DNA from: Amycolatopsis eburnea
GTDB taxonomy: Bacteria; Actinomycetota; Actinomycetes; Mycobacteriales; Pseudonocardiaceae
Length of the DNA stretch: 64,000 nucleotides
Reading direction: 5' to 3'
Assembly: GCF_003937945.1 (NCBI RefSeq)
Contig: NZ_RSEC01000021.1
Location: 1-64,000 of the forward strand
In this document: piece by piece, positions 34,217 through 42,455 of the stretch
Layout: each line of letters starts with the position of its first letter
How positions within the stretch are numbered: position 1 is the first letter of the stretch
Translations under genes and position numbers: made by a program
Notes under the pieces: model-generated
What the model saw: the letters and a program-made list of their open reading frames with translations, nothing else
The model's database searches: none
What the model was told of the DNA's origin: nothing

Positions 34217-35374
34217 GTGACGGGAGAGCTGAAACGCGCCCGCCTGGGGGTTTCGGTCGTGTTCGCGGTGTGCGGTGCCGCGTTCGCGACCTGGCTGGCC
34301 CGGGTGCCGGCGGTGCAGGAACAACTGGGTCTGAGCACGGGCGCGCTGGCGACCGGCCTCTTCGGCCTGGCCGCCGGGTCGGTGCTGGCGTTGCTGGGCG
34401 CGGGCGCGCTGCTGACCCGGATCGGCAGCCGCGCGGCGGTCGTCCTGGGCGCGGTCGTGCTGTGCGCGGGACTGCCGCTGGTCGCGTTCGCCTGGTCGGC
34501 GCCGGTGTTCGTCGCCGCGCTCGTCGTGCTCGGCGTCGGCAACAGCGTGCTCGACGTCGCGATGAACGCGCACGCCGCCCGCGTCGAGGAGGGCTACGGG
34601 CGCCCGATCTTCGCCGGGTTCCACGCCTTCTGGAACATCGGCGGCCTCGCCGGTTCGGGCGTCGACGCGCTGATGGAGGCCGCGCACGTCCCGGTGGCGG
34701 TGCACTTCCCGCTCGCCGGCGCGGCGCTGCTCGCGCTCGCGCTGTGGGCGGCCCGCACCCGGTTCCTGACCGGCGCCGACCGCGGCCAGGGCGACGCGGC
34801 GTTCGCGTGGCCGAGCCGGGCGCTGGTGCCGCTGGGCGTGATCGCGTTCTGCGGGTTCGTCGCCGAAGGCGCGGTCAACAGCTGGAGCGCGGTGTACCTC
34901 GCCGACGTCACCGGCGCGACGCCCGCGCTGGCCTCGCTGGGCTATTTCGCCTTCTCGGCGACGATGATCGCGGTCCGCCTGGTCGCCGACCGCGTCGTGG
35001 CGCGGACGGGGCCGGTCGCGTTCGTCCGCGTGGCGGCCGCGGTCGCGGTGCTCGGGTTCGCCGTGGTCCTCGCCGTGCCGTGGCCGGTCGTGGGCGTGCT
35101 CGGCTTCGCGGTGGTGGGGCTCGGCGTGGCCGGGATCGTGCCGATCGCGTGGAGCGCGGCGAGCCGGAAGCAGGCGGACGCGCCGGGCCGGGCGGTCGCG
35201 GCGGTCGCGGCCTGCGGCTACCTGGGCTTCCTGGTGGAGCCGGTGCTGGTGGGCGCGCTGGCGACCCGCGTCGGCCTGCACTGGGCGCTGTCGTCGGCGG
35301 TCGTGGTCACGTTCGGGATCGTCTTCCTGGCGCCTTCGCTGCGGGTCCGGTCACGCCAGCCGCTCGCGCAGTAG
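34217..35374 (+). CDS. MFS transporter
   Basis: A 385-residue integral membrane protein with about 12 hydrophobic segments and a GTG start. The opening VSVVFAVCGAAFATWLARVP and the loop GVGNSVLDVAMNAHAARVEE are typical of the YbjJ/fucose-permease-like branch of the major facilitator superfamily. It may import a sugar-like compound or export a small molecule, but specificity cannot be inferred. Its last 24 bases overlap the end of the convergent HxlR gene. Confidence 0.85.
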   Translation: MTGELKRARLGVSVVFAVCGAAFATWLARVPAVQEQLGLSTGALATGLFGLAAGSVLALLGAGALLTRIGSRAAVVLGAVVLCAGLPLVAFAWSAPVFVAALVVLGVGNSVLDVAMNAHAARVEEGYGRPIFAGFHAFWNIGGLAGSGVDALMEAAHVPVAVHFPLAGAALLALALWAARTRFLTGADRGQGDAAFAWPSRALVPLGVIAFCGFVAEGAVNSWSAVYLADVTGATPALASLGYFAFSATMIAVRLVADRVVARTGPVAFVRVAAAVAVLGFAVVLAVPWPVVGVLGFAVVGLGVAGIVPIAWSAASRKQADAPGRAVAAVAACGYLGFLVEPVLVGALATRVGLHWALSSAVVVTFGIVFLAPSLRVRSRQPLAQ

Positions 35375-35980
35375 CCGCCGGAGGGCTTTCCGGTCGCCGC
35401 TCGCTTCCACCCGGCCGTCCGCGATCGCGGCGTCGAGGCCGGACGGCTTCTCGAGCAGCGCGTTCAGCGTCGGCGGGTCGGTGCGGATCGCGGCGTCCGG
35501 GTTTTCGGGTGCACCGGGCTCGACCGTCAGGCGGCCCGGCTCGGTGCGGACCGTCCACACGCGAGCGTCGAGTTCGACGCGGTAGCAGGCGGCACGGCGG
35601 GGCCGCGCGGCACCGCGGAGGAACAGCAGCACGGACGTCGTGCCCAGGTGCGCGTCCGGTGGTCGCGGAATGCCGCCGCCCCACGCCCCGAGGGCGAGCA
35701 CGACGGGTTCCAGCTCGCGCCCCCAGCCGGTCAGTTCGTAGACCGTGGACCCGGCCGGCGGCGGCAGCTTCCGCCGCGCGACGACGCCGTGCCCTTCGAG
35801 TTCCCGCAGCCGGTCGGTGACGAGGTTGGAACTGGCACCCGGCAGCGCGCGCCGGACGTCGGAGAACCGCTGCGGCCCGAGGAGCAGCTCGCGCACGACG
35901 AGCAGGGCCCACCGTTCCCCGACGACGTCCAGCGCGCGGGCGATCGTGCAGGCGTCCCCGTAGCTGCGGCTCGTCGGCAT
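35351..35980 (-). CDS. HxlR family regulator with SCP2-like C-terminal domain
   Basis: A 209-residue protein starting at the ATG at 35980 rather than the more upstream one at 36016. The HxlR winged helix is clear: GDACTIARALDVVGERWALL, VRELLLGPQRFSDVRRALPG and SSNLVTDRLRELEGHGVV. The C-terminal part from about residue 125 resembles a sterol-carrier-like fold (ARVWTVRTEPGRLTVEPG) seen in longer HxlR proteins. It is divergent from the VOC gene, which it probably controls through the AT-rich repeats between them. Confidence 0.87.
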   Translation of the reverse strand: MPTSRSYGDACTIARALDVVGERWALLVVRELLLGPQRFSDVRRALPGASSNLVTDRLRELEGHGVVARRKLPPPAGSTVYELTGWGRELEPVVLALGAWGGGIPRPPDAHLGTTSVLLFLRGAARPRRAACYRVELDARVWTVRTEPGRLTVEPGAPENPDAAIRTDPPTLNALLEKPSGLDAAIADGRVEASGDRKALRRLLRERLA

Positions 35981-35991
35981 GCTTTCAAAGT

Positions 35992-36017
35992 ACAACTTAG
36001 TGGTTGTTTTTAACAAC
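35992..36017. promoter_or_regulatory. candidate HxlR operator
   Basis: GTTGTT-TTT-AACAAC (36003-36017) is a perfect inverted repeat, and a further ACAAC at 35992-35996 lies about one helical turn away. The AT-rich patch sits between the divergent HxlR and VOC genes. Confidence 0.45.
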
Positions 36018-36039
36018 TAGAGCGGCGTACGGTGCCGGT

Positions 36040-36423
36040 ATGAGCCGACCTGTCGTGCACTTCGAGATCATCGGACCCGACCCGGCGAGCCTGCGCGGGT
36101 ACTACGGCGAGCTGTTCGGCTGGGACTTCGACACCTCGGCCCCGGTGTCACCCCAGGTGTCGGAACCCGGCTACGGCTTCGTGGAGTCGGGAACCATCCC
36201 CGGCGGCGTCGGCGGCGGCGCGGGGTACGAGAGCCACGTGGTGTTCTACGTGGGCGTCCCGGACGTCGAGGCGGCGCTGGCGGAGGCCGAGCGCCTCGGC
36301 GGCACCCGCCGGCTGGGCCCGGACCGCGCCCCGGGGCGCGACCTGGTGGTCGCCCAGTTCACCGACCCGCAGGGCAACCTGGTGGGTCTCGCGGGCCCGG
36401 CCGTCGCTCAGCCGGCTCCCTGA
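36040..36423 (+). CDS. VOC family (glyoxalase-like) protein
   Basis: A 127-residue protein from the ATG at 36040. It contains both beta-alpha-beta-beta-beta units of the vicinal oxygen chelate fold: VVHFEIIGPDPASLRGYYGE, FGWDFDT, then ESHVVFYVGVPDVEAALAEA and FTDPQGNLVGLAGP. Metal-binding His and Glu positions are partly present, so it may bind rather than turn over its ligand. Many such proteins inactivate electrophiles or antibiotics. It is probably regulated by the divergent HxlR gene. Confidence 0.85.
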   Translation: MSRPVVHFEIIGPDPASLRGYYGELFGWDFDTSAPVSPQVSEPGYGFVESGTIPGGVGGGAGYESHVVFYVGVPDVEAALAEAERLGGTRRLGPDRAPGRDLVVAQFTDPQGNLVGLAGPAVAQPAP

Positions 36424-36935
36424 ACATCGGCGCGGCACGCCGCCAGGAACCGGTCGCCGGCGTCGCTGATCCCCGACAGCACCCGGTCGAGGCTCTCCCG
36501 CGGCACGGCCGACGCTCCGGCGTCCAGCTCGGCGAAGATGTCGTTGACGCCGTTGCGGGCGGCCTTCCACAGCTCCTTGCCGCGCCGCCGCGGTTCTTCG
36601 GTCCCCAGCAACGCCACCTGGTTGTGCGCCTTGCGCAGCTCGGAGCGCCGCTCGCGCCACCGGGCCTCGATCTCGGCCCGGTTCTCGGGCAGCTTGAGGA
36701 ACTCCGACCGGACGAGCTGGAAGGCTTCTTCGCTCGCCGCCGACAAGCTCGCGTAAGCCTTCACGCGCTCGTCGCGCAGCCAGCCGGCGTGGTCCGCCGC
36801 GCGCTTGCGCTCTTCGGCGCGCTGGGCCGCCTTCAGCTTGCGGCTTTCGACGAACGTGGTGGTGAGCAAGGTGAGCACGACCCCGCCCAGCGTGGCCCCC
36901 ACGGTGATCAGCTGCGTGGTCGTCCCCGAGTCCAT
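36408..36935 (-). CDS. membrane-anchored coiled-coil protein, function unknown
   Basis: A 175-residue protein. One N-terminal transmembrane helix (LITVGATLGGVVLTLLTTTF) is followed by a highly charged helical region (ESRKLKAAQRAEERKRAADH, then EIEARWRERRSELRKAHNQ) likely to form a coiled coil. No enzymatic motif is present. The topology suggests a small inner-membrane scaffold or sensor subunit. Its 3' end overlaps that of the VOC gene by 16 bases. Confidence 0.65.
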   Translation of the reverse strand: MDSGTTTQLITVGATLGGVVLTLLTTTFVESRKLKAAQRAEERKRAADHAGWLRDERVKAYASLSAASEEAFQLVRSEFLKLPENRAEIEARWRERRSELRKAHNQVALLGTEEPRRRGKELWKAARNGVNDIFAELDAGASAVPRESLDRVLSGISDAGDRFLAACRADVQGAG

Positions 36936-36962
36936 GACGGGATTCTCCCAGCCCGGCCCCGG

Positions 36963-38093
36963 TCAGGCCGTCGGGCGGCCGGCTCCCGCGTAGTCGTCGC
37001 CGTCCTTGCGGTACGAGTGGACCTGGACCGCCTGGCCGGTCTGCGGCGCGTCGATCATCTGCTGGTTGCCGATGTACAGCCCGACGTGGTGGATCTTCGT
37101 CGACGGCTCGCCGTAGAAGATCAGGTCGCCCAGTTGCGGGTCGGTCACGTGCGGGACGCTCCGGAACTGCGTGTCGGCCGTGCGCATCAGCTTGACCCCG
37201 GCGCTCGCGTACGCCGCCGTCGTCAGGCCCGAGCAGTCGAAGCCCGGGTCGTTGCCGCCCGTGCCGTTGCCGCCCCAGATGTAGGGGAGGCCGATCTTGT
37301 CGATGGCGAAGTTGACCGCGCTCAGCACGGCCGCGTTCGGCGCCGCCGCGCCCTGGCCGACCGTGCCGTAGACGTTGACCGTCGCCAGCGTGCGGTGCAG
37401 GAACAGCGGCGCCGCCTGCAGCGTGCTGACCGAGTCCCACCACACCTGGCCCTGGGACAGGTCGTGACCATCGGCGCAGAGCGCGCGGCCGGTGGTCAGC
37501 GCGGCGTCGTCGATGTTCTGGACATCGGGCTTCCCGCCCGCGTAGCTCGCCTGGTACCTGCCCCAGATCGCCGGGGACAGCTGCAGCGGCCCGGCGGCGT
37601 TCGCCGTCGAGACGACCTTGTTGTAGAAGTCGCGCACCTCGATGGTGCCGAGCGCCTTGTCCAGCACGCCGGTGGCGCCGAACTGCCCGCCCTGGGCCCG
37701 CCCGTGGTCCGTGGTCACTTTTCCGACCGCGGCCAGCGTCACCCAGGAAAGGTGGCACCCGGGGACGTCCTTGCCGAGCTTCGTCGTCGCCTTCGCGTAG
37801 CCGACCATCGCGCGCAGCGGGATGTCGAGCCACTGGCTGGTCTTGGACGCCCAGGCGTCGAACTCGCTCGCCTCCGGCACCTTCGGCGGCGTCGACGTCT
37901 GGGGTGGCGTGGTCGTTTTCGCGACAGACGGCGTTGGCGTGCCCGTCGCGGCCGCGTTCGCCGGCTCCTGCTGCTGCTTCGGCGCGAACTGCACCCCGAC
38001 CACCAGCGCGGCGGCGACCACGACCACCGCGGCGACCACGACGGCGGCCTTCCGGCGGCGGGGCTCGGGGGTCTCCTCGGGCGCTTCGCTCAC
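36963..38093 (-). CDS. NlpC/P60 cell wall hydrolase with membrane anchor
   Basis: A 376-residue protein whose GTG start overlaps the nucleoside hydrolase stop (GTGA). A transmembrane anchor (AAVVVAAVVVVAAALVVGV, residues 15-35) and a Pro/Thr linker lead to a transglycosylase-like domain at about 85-210 (AGPLQLSPAIWGRYQASY). An NlpC/P60 domain follows (PYIWGGN, catalytic Cys in PGFDCSGLTTAAYASAG, His in KIHHVGLYIG). Such proteins cut peptidoglycan stem peptides and glycan outside the membrane during growth. Its coupling to a nucleoside hydrolase is unexplained. Confidence 0.85.
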   Translation of the reverse strand: MSEAPEETPEPRRRKAAVVVAAVVVVAAALVVGVQFAPKQQQEPANAAATGTPTPSVAKTTTPPQTSTPPKVPEASEFDAWASKTSQWLDIPLRAMVGYAKATTKLGKDVPGCHLSWVTLAAVGKVTTDHGRAQGGQFGATGVLDKALGTIEVRDFYNKVVSTANAAGPLQLSPAIWGRYQASYAGGKPDVQNIDDAALTTGRALCADGHDLSQGQVWWDSVSTLQAAPLFLHRTLATVNVYGTVGQGAAAPNAAVLSAVNFAIDKIGLPYIWGGNGTGGNDPGFDCSGLTTAAYASAGVKLMRTADTQFRSVPHVTDPQLGDLIFYGEPSTKIHHVGLYIGNQQMIDAPQTGQAVQVHSYRKDGDDYAGAGRPTA

Positions 38094-39052
38094 CGCGCGG
38101 CCCCGGTCAGCCGGTCCAGGACGAAGCCGCGCAGGCCGTCGAGGTCGGTGTCCACCGCGACCTCGATCGGGCGGCCGGGGGAGAACTGCGGATCGTCCTC
38201 GCCGAGCCGCCGCCGGTCGACCAGGGTCTGCCCGCGCGCCGGGCCGAGCCCGCAGTCGACGTCGACGCGGTAGGTCTCGGTCTTGAGGATGCCCGGCGAG
38301 ATCGCCTCGGCGACCGCGACGGCGTCGTGCATGACCATCCGGTCTTCGCCGAACACGCGCGTGTAGTGCTGCCGGTAGGTCGAGGTGAGGCCTTCGAGCG
38401 TGGCGCCGATCGGGCCCGACGCCGCGAGCTTCGCCAGCCATTCGCCGTCGACGGCGCAGCGGTGGGTCAGGTCGAGCGGCACGAGCACCACGGGCACGTC
38501 CTCCTCGACGAGCACCCGCCGCGCCGATTCGGGGTCGCTCCAGATGTTGAACTCGGCGGCGGTCGTGCTGTTGCCGAACGTCACGCCCCCGCCCATGATC
38601 ACCAGCCGCGCGATCTTCGCCGCCGCGCCCGGGTGGGCCGCGAGCAGCGCGGCGATGTTCGTCAGCGGGCCGATCGGGGCGATGGTCACCGGCTCGTCCG
38701 ACGCGTCCAGCAGGTCCGTCATCAGCCGGACGGCGTCGCGTTCGTCGAGCGGGCGGCTCGCCTCGGGCAGCGTGTAGGAGTGCCCCGACAGGCCGTCGCC
38801 GCCGTGGACCTCCTTCGCGTCGCGCGGCTTGGAGTACACCAGCGGGCGCGCCGACCCCGCGGCCACCGGCACGTCGTCCCGGCCGAAAAGCGCCAGCAGC
38901 CGTCGCGCGTTCGACGTCGTGCGGTCCAGGGGGACGTTGCCGAACACCGACGTCACGCCCAGCAGGTCGACGTCGGGCGACAGCGCGGCCAGCGCGATCG
39001 CCAGCGCGTCGTCGACGCCCGGGTCGGTGTCGATGATCAGCTTCGTGCCCAT
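38090..39052 (-). CDS. nucleoside hydrolase
   Basis: A 320-residue enzyme from the ATG at 39052, which follows GGGGAGCG. The calcium and ribose-binding motif is IIDTDPGVDDALAIALAAL, and GPLTNIAALLAAHPG, VIMGGGVTFGNSTTAAEFN and a late MVMHDAVAVAEA complete the active site. The family splits ribonucleosides to base and ribose in purine and pyrimidine salvage. It is the first gene of a two-gene operon with the cell wall hydrolase and divergent from the acyltransferase. Confidence 0.9.
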   Translation of the reverse strand: MGTKLIIDTDPGVDDALAIALAALSPDVDLLGVTSVFGNVPLDRTTSNARRLLALFGRDDVPVAAGSARPLVYSKPRDAKEVHGGDGLSGHSYTLPEASRPLDERDAVRLMTDLLDASDEPVTIAPIGPLTNIAALLAAHPGAAAKIARLVIMGGGVTFGNSTTAAEFNIWSDPESARRVLVEEDVPVVLVPLDLTHRCAVDGEWLAKLAASGPIGATLEGLTSTYRQHYTRVFGEDRMVMHDAVAVAEAISPGILKTETYRVDVDCGLGPARGQTLVDRRRLGEDDPQFSPGRPIEVAVDTDLDGLRGFVLDRLTGAAR

Positions 39053-39105
39053 CCACGCTCCCCTTGCCTGTGAACCCGTCCCGTACACAGGTTACGGTCA
39101 CGGGC

Positions 39106-39858
39106 ATGACGTCGATGTGGGGTGCGCCCGCGCTGTCGCGGGTGCGGGCCTGGCGCCGCGCCCGGCAGGACCCGCGGCAGGCGAAGTTCCTGACCGCCGA
39201 CTCGCTGCGCTGGGTGCTGCGCAACCGCGCGTACACGCCCTGGTACCTGGTCCGGTACTACCGGCTGCTGAAGTTCCGGCTCGCCAACCCGCACATCATC
39301 CTGCGCGGGATGCTCTTCCTCGGGAAGAACGTCGAGATCCACTGCCGCCCCGGCTACGGCCGCCTGGAGATCGGCCGCTGGGTCCACATCGGCGACGGCA
39401 ACGCCATCCGCTGCCACGAGGGTTCGCTGCGGATCGGCGACAAGTCGGTGTTCGGCCGCCAGAACGTCATCAACTGCTACCTCGACATCGAGCTCGGCGC
39501 GGCCACCCTGGTCGCCGACTGGGTGTACATCTGTGACTTCGACCACGTCATCGCGGACATCCACGTCCCGATCAAGGACCAGGGCATCGTGAAGTCGCCG
39601 GTCCGCATCGGCCCGGACACCTGGCTCGGCACCAAGGTCAGCGTCCTCAAGGGCACCCGCATCGGCCGCGGCTCGGTACTGGGCGCCCACGCGGTCGTCC
39701 GCGGCGACATCCCGGACTACTCGATCGCGGTCGGCGCGCCGGCCCGTGTCGTGCGCAACCGCGAAGAGGACTACGCGGCCGACGCGGCCCGTCGGGAAGC
39801 CGTCGCCGACATGGCGCGGAAGGCGAACAAGGCGCTGCAGAAGACCCTCGAGCAGTAG
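39106..39858 (+). CDS. hexapeptide-repeat acyltransferase
   Basis: A 250-residue protein from the ATG at 39106 (an upstream frame to 39064 is less likely). After a basic helical N-terminus, the left-handed beta-helix runs from about residue 65 (LEIGRWVHIGDGNAIRCHEG, SLRIGDKSVFGRQNVINC, RIGPDTWLGTKVSVLKGTRI), with the acetyltransferase-type DFDHVIADIHVPI loop. It probably transfers an acetyl or other acyl group to a sugar or envelope component using an acyl-CoA donor. The acceptor is unknown. Confidence 0.82.
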   Translation: MTSMWGAPALSRVRAWRRARQDPRQAKFLTADSLRWVLRNRAYTPWYLVRYYRLLKFRLANPHIILRGMLFLGKNVEIHCRPGYGRLEIGRWVHIGDGNAIRCHEGSLRIGDKSVFGRQNVINCYLDIELGAATLVADWVYICDFDHVIADIHVPIKDQGIVKSPVRIGPDTWLGTKVSVLKGTRIGRGSVLGAHAVVRGDIPDYSIAVGAPARVVRNREEDYAADAARREAVADMARKANKALQKTLEQ

Positions 39859-39901
39859 ATCTACTCAGGACGTTCGTCGCTTTTCCGGCCAGACTGGGTC
39901 C

Positions 39902-40279
39902 GTGGGGGAGATCCGGACCGCGTGGGTGTCGGTCGTGCTGGCGTTGTGCGCGGTGGGCCTGCTGCTCGTCGTCCCGTTCCTGGTGCTGCTGGGCTTCCTG
40001 GCGAGCATCCCGGTGTTCGGCGAGACGAGCGGCGCCGCCACCGGCTACCTGACCTGGGCGGCAGTGCTCGGCGCCGGGCTGCCGCTGGTGGGCGTGGTCG
40101 TTTCGGCGACAACGCGGCGTCGCGGCTGGACCTGGTTCTTCGCCATCTGCCTGACCCTGGCGGCGGCGGTCGCGGTGTTGTCCTGGGCCGACGACCTCCG
40201 GCATGCCCCGCCGCCACCGCCGGGGCCGCGCCACTGCGTCGAGCGCAGCGGCGGCGACACCGACTGTCCGGGCGGCTGA
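39902..40279 (+). CDS. small membrane protein, function unknown
   Basis: A 125-residue protein with GTG start at 39902. Three transmembrane segments are visible (VVLALCAVGLLLVVPFLVLL, YLTWAAVLGAGLPLVGVVV, WFFAICLTLAAAVAVLSWA). The C-terminal tail has a proline run and two cysteines (RHCVERSGGDTDCPGG), probably outside the membrane. No family is recognised. The 183 bases to the next gene hold nothing I can name. Confidence 0.55.
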   Translation: MGEIRTAWVSVVLALCAVGLLLVVPFLVLLGFLASIPVFGETSGAATGYLTWAAVLGAGLPLVGVVVSATTRRRGWTWFFAICLTLAAAVAVLSWADDLRHAPPPPPGPRHCVERSGGDTDCPGG

Positions 40280-40462
40280 CGCACTGCCCGCAGCCTGGCC
40301 CGCCCAGCCGTCGTCGACTTCTGCCCACGGTCCGGAAGTCGCCCAAGTCCCAGCTCGCGAGCCCTGGTCGAAATCCGGCCACGTCCCATCCCGGCCGTTC
40401 GGCGGCCACCATCGGCTGATCGGCCGATCTCCCCACCAGCCGCACCCGGCAGCCTGAGCCCC

Positions 40463-41863
40463 ATGTCGATCACCCGGTTCACGGTCCCGCTGCTCGCCGC
40501 CGCGGCGCTGCTTCCCGTCGTCCCCGCGGTGGCCACCGCCGGTGAGGTCGCGTGGCAGCTCTGCGCCACCGTCGCGAAGGGCTGGGATCCCGGTGACCGC
40601 CGCACCGAGTGCGCGCTCGTGCCGGTTCCGCTGGACTACGCCGACCCCGGTGGTCCGAAAATCGACATCGCCGTCAGCCGGATCCGGGCGACCGGGGCGC
40701 GCACCGGGGCCGTGCTGCTGAACCCCGGGGGTCCCGGGCAGTCCGGGCTCGACATGCCTCGCAGCGTCGCCGACAGCCGCGCCGGGGGCATCGGCGTCCA
40801 CCACGATCTCGTCGGCTTCGATCCCCGCGGGGTCGGCTACAGCGCCGACATCCCCTGCGCCGTCGACGTCCCGGAGCCGGACCCGGGCGTTCCCGACAAG
40901 GCGAAGGCTCGCGAAGCCGCGGAGCGGGCTGCCCGGGCCAATTGGCGTTGCGTCGCCGCGCACCCGGATTTCGTCCGGAACCTGACCACGCCCACCATCG
41001 CCCGCGACCTCGACCGCATCCGCGTCGCGCTCGGCGAGGACAAGATCGGCTACTACGGCGTCTCGTGGGGCAGCGCGCTCGGCGCGCAGTACCGGACGCT
41101 CTTCGACGACCACGTCGACAAGATGCTGCTCGACTCCGTCATGCCGCCCGACCTGAACGTCACCGCGATGGACGACGGCCAGGCGACCGCCGGCGAGAAC
41201 ACCTTCCACGACTTCGCCTCGTGGATCGCGAGGTACGACGCCGTTTACCGATTCGGGACCACCGAGCCCGCCGTCGCGAAAGCCCTGCTCGACCTGCGGG
41301 CCGAACGTGGCGACGTCAACGGCATGCTCGCCAACCCCCGCCGCGAATGGGCGGGCCTGGCGCGGCAGCTCGCCCAGATCCGCGACGGCGGCCCGATTTC
41401 ACCCGAAAGTGCGAAGCAGCCCGGTCGGCTGGGCTGGGACGGCGAACCGCACGCGTTCAACCACTTCCAGCAGACGGCGCTCCTGTGCAACGAGTCCCCG
41501 AGCCCGCGCGACTTCGAGACCGTCTGGCAGCACCGGCTCGACCGCATGAAACGGCTCCCGGTCGCCGGCGGCTACGGGCTCTACGAACAGCTCTGCGTCG
41601 GCTGGCCCCTGCCCGCGCGGCCGTGGGCGCTGACCGCCGGCAAGAGCCCGCTGCAGCTCGTCGGCCACACCTTCGAACCCGTCACGCCGATCGGCTGGGC
41701 GTTCGCGATGCGGCAGCGGATCGGCGGCGACCTCATGACGATCGAGGACGACGTCCACGGCTCGCTCTCGGCCCTGACCTGCGCGAACGTCGCTGTCACA
41801 TTTTTCGACACGGGCAAGACGACGACGGCGTCGTGCCCCGGGGCGCCGATCCCGGCGCCCTGA
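40463..41863 (+). CDS. secreted alpha/beta hydrolase (tripeptidyl aminopeptidase-like)
   Basis: A 466-residue protein with a Sec signal (RFTVPLLAAAALLPVVPAVA, then TAG). The oxyanion region is LLNPGGPGQSGL, the region HHDLVGFDPRGVGYSADIPC follows, and the nucleophile Ser lies in IGYYGVSWGSALGAQY. The late Asp and the His in EDDVHGS complete the triad. The architecture is that of streptomycete SlpD/SlpE and tripeptidyl aminopeptidases, which release short peptides from the N-terminus of extracellular proteins. Several cysteines suggest disulfides. Confidence 0.84.
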   Translation: MSITRFTVPLLAAAALLPVVPAVATAGEVAWQLCATVAKGWDPGDRRTECALVPVPLDYADPGGPKIDIAVSRIRATGARTGAVLLNPGGPGQSGLDMPRSVADSRAGGIGVHHDLVGFDPRGVGYSADIPCAVDVPEPDPGVPDKAKAREAAERAARANWRCVAAHPDFVRNLTTPTIARDLDRIRVALGEDKIGYYGVSWGSALGAQYRTLFDDHVDKMLLDSVMPPDLNVTAMDDGQATAGENTFHDFASWIARYDAVYRFGTTEPAVAKALLDLRAERGDVNGMLANPRREWAGLARQLAQIRDGGPISPESAKQPGRLGWDGEPHAFNHFQQTALLCNESPSPRDFETVWQHRLDRMKRLPVAGGYGLYEQLCVGWPLPARPWALTAGKSPLQLVGHTFEPVTPIGWAFAMRQRIGGDLMTIEDDVHGSLSALTCANVAVTFFDTGKTTTASCPGAPIPAP

Positions 41864-41864
41864 G

Positions 41865-42434
41865 TCAGATGCGGGCGCGCAGCTGCTCGCGGACCTCCAT
41901 CAGGGCGAAGCCGAGCAGGTTCAGCCCGCGCCAGTAGTCCGGCTTGGTCGCGTTCTTCTCCTCGCGGGCGAGGCCCGAGCCCCAGACGAGGTCCTTCTTC
42001 GACGCCTCGACGATGACCGCGTCACCGGTGCCGAGCAGGAACCGGCGCAGGTCGCGGTGCTGCCGGAACTTGGCCAGGTTGCCGTCGACGGCGATGTCGA
42101 ACCGGTGGCGCTCCCAGACGGCCGCGTCGAAGCCGTCGACCTCGCGGCCGAGCACCTTCGCCGTCTTCGGGTCGGGCGCCGAGCGGATCAGCGCCGCCTT
42201 CTCGTGGTCGCCGAACAGCTCGGCCTTGCCCGCCATCACGTAGTGCTCGGCGGTCGGGTAGACGACGCCGCCGTCCTCGAACGGGTCGAGCCACCACTGG
42301 CTCAGGCAGCTCGCGGTCACCCGCCCGGACGTCGAGGGCGCGTGCCCGTAGAACAGCAGGTATTCGGGCTCCGCACCCTCGTGGACCTTTTCGCGCAACG
42401 CCTCGACACTGCGGATCCCGTCGACCTTCACCAT
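41865..42434 (-). CDS. NADAR domain protein
   Basis: A 189-residue protein from the ATG at 42434 (42452 is an alternative). It has the NADAR/YbiA signature: LLFYGHAPSTSGRVTASCLS, SQWWLDPFEDGGVVYPTAEH and YVMAGKAELFGD, with a late VWGSGLAREEKNATKPDYW. NADAR enzymes hydrolyse N-glycosidic bonds, for example of riboflavin pathway intermediates or ADP-ribosyl groups on guanine. Here it is a stand-alone gene, convergent with the hydrolase at one base distance. Confidence 0.83.
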   Translation of the reverse strand: MVKVDGIRSVEALREKVHEGAEPEYLLFYGHAPSTSGRVTASCLSQWWLDPFEDGGVVYPTAEHYVMAGKAELFGDHEKAALIRSAPDPKTAKVLGREVDGFDAAVWERHRFDIAVDGNLAKFRQHRDLRRFLLGTGDAVIVEASKKDLVWGSGLAREEKNATKPDYWRGLNLLGFALMEVREQLRARI

Positions 42435-42455
42435 CCGCCTAGTGGACCACAACCC

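Noticed and set aside
36004..36039. Upstream TTG start for the VOC protein
   Set aside because: This stretch is the AT-rich operator patch; the ATG at 36040 gives the normal family N-terminus.
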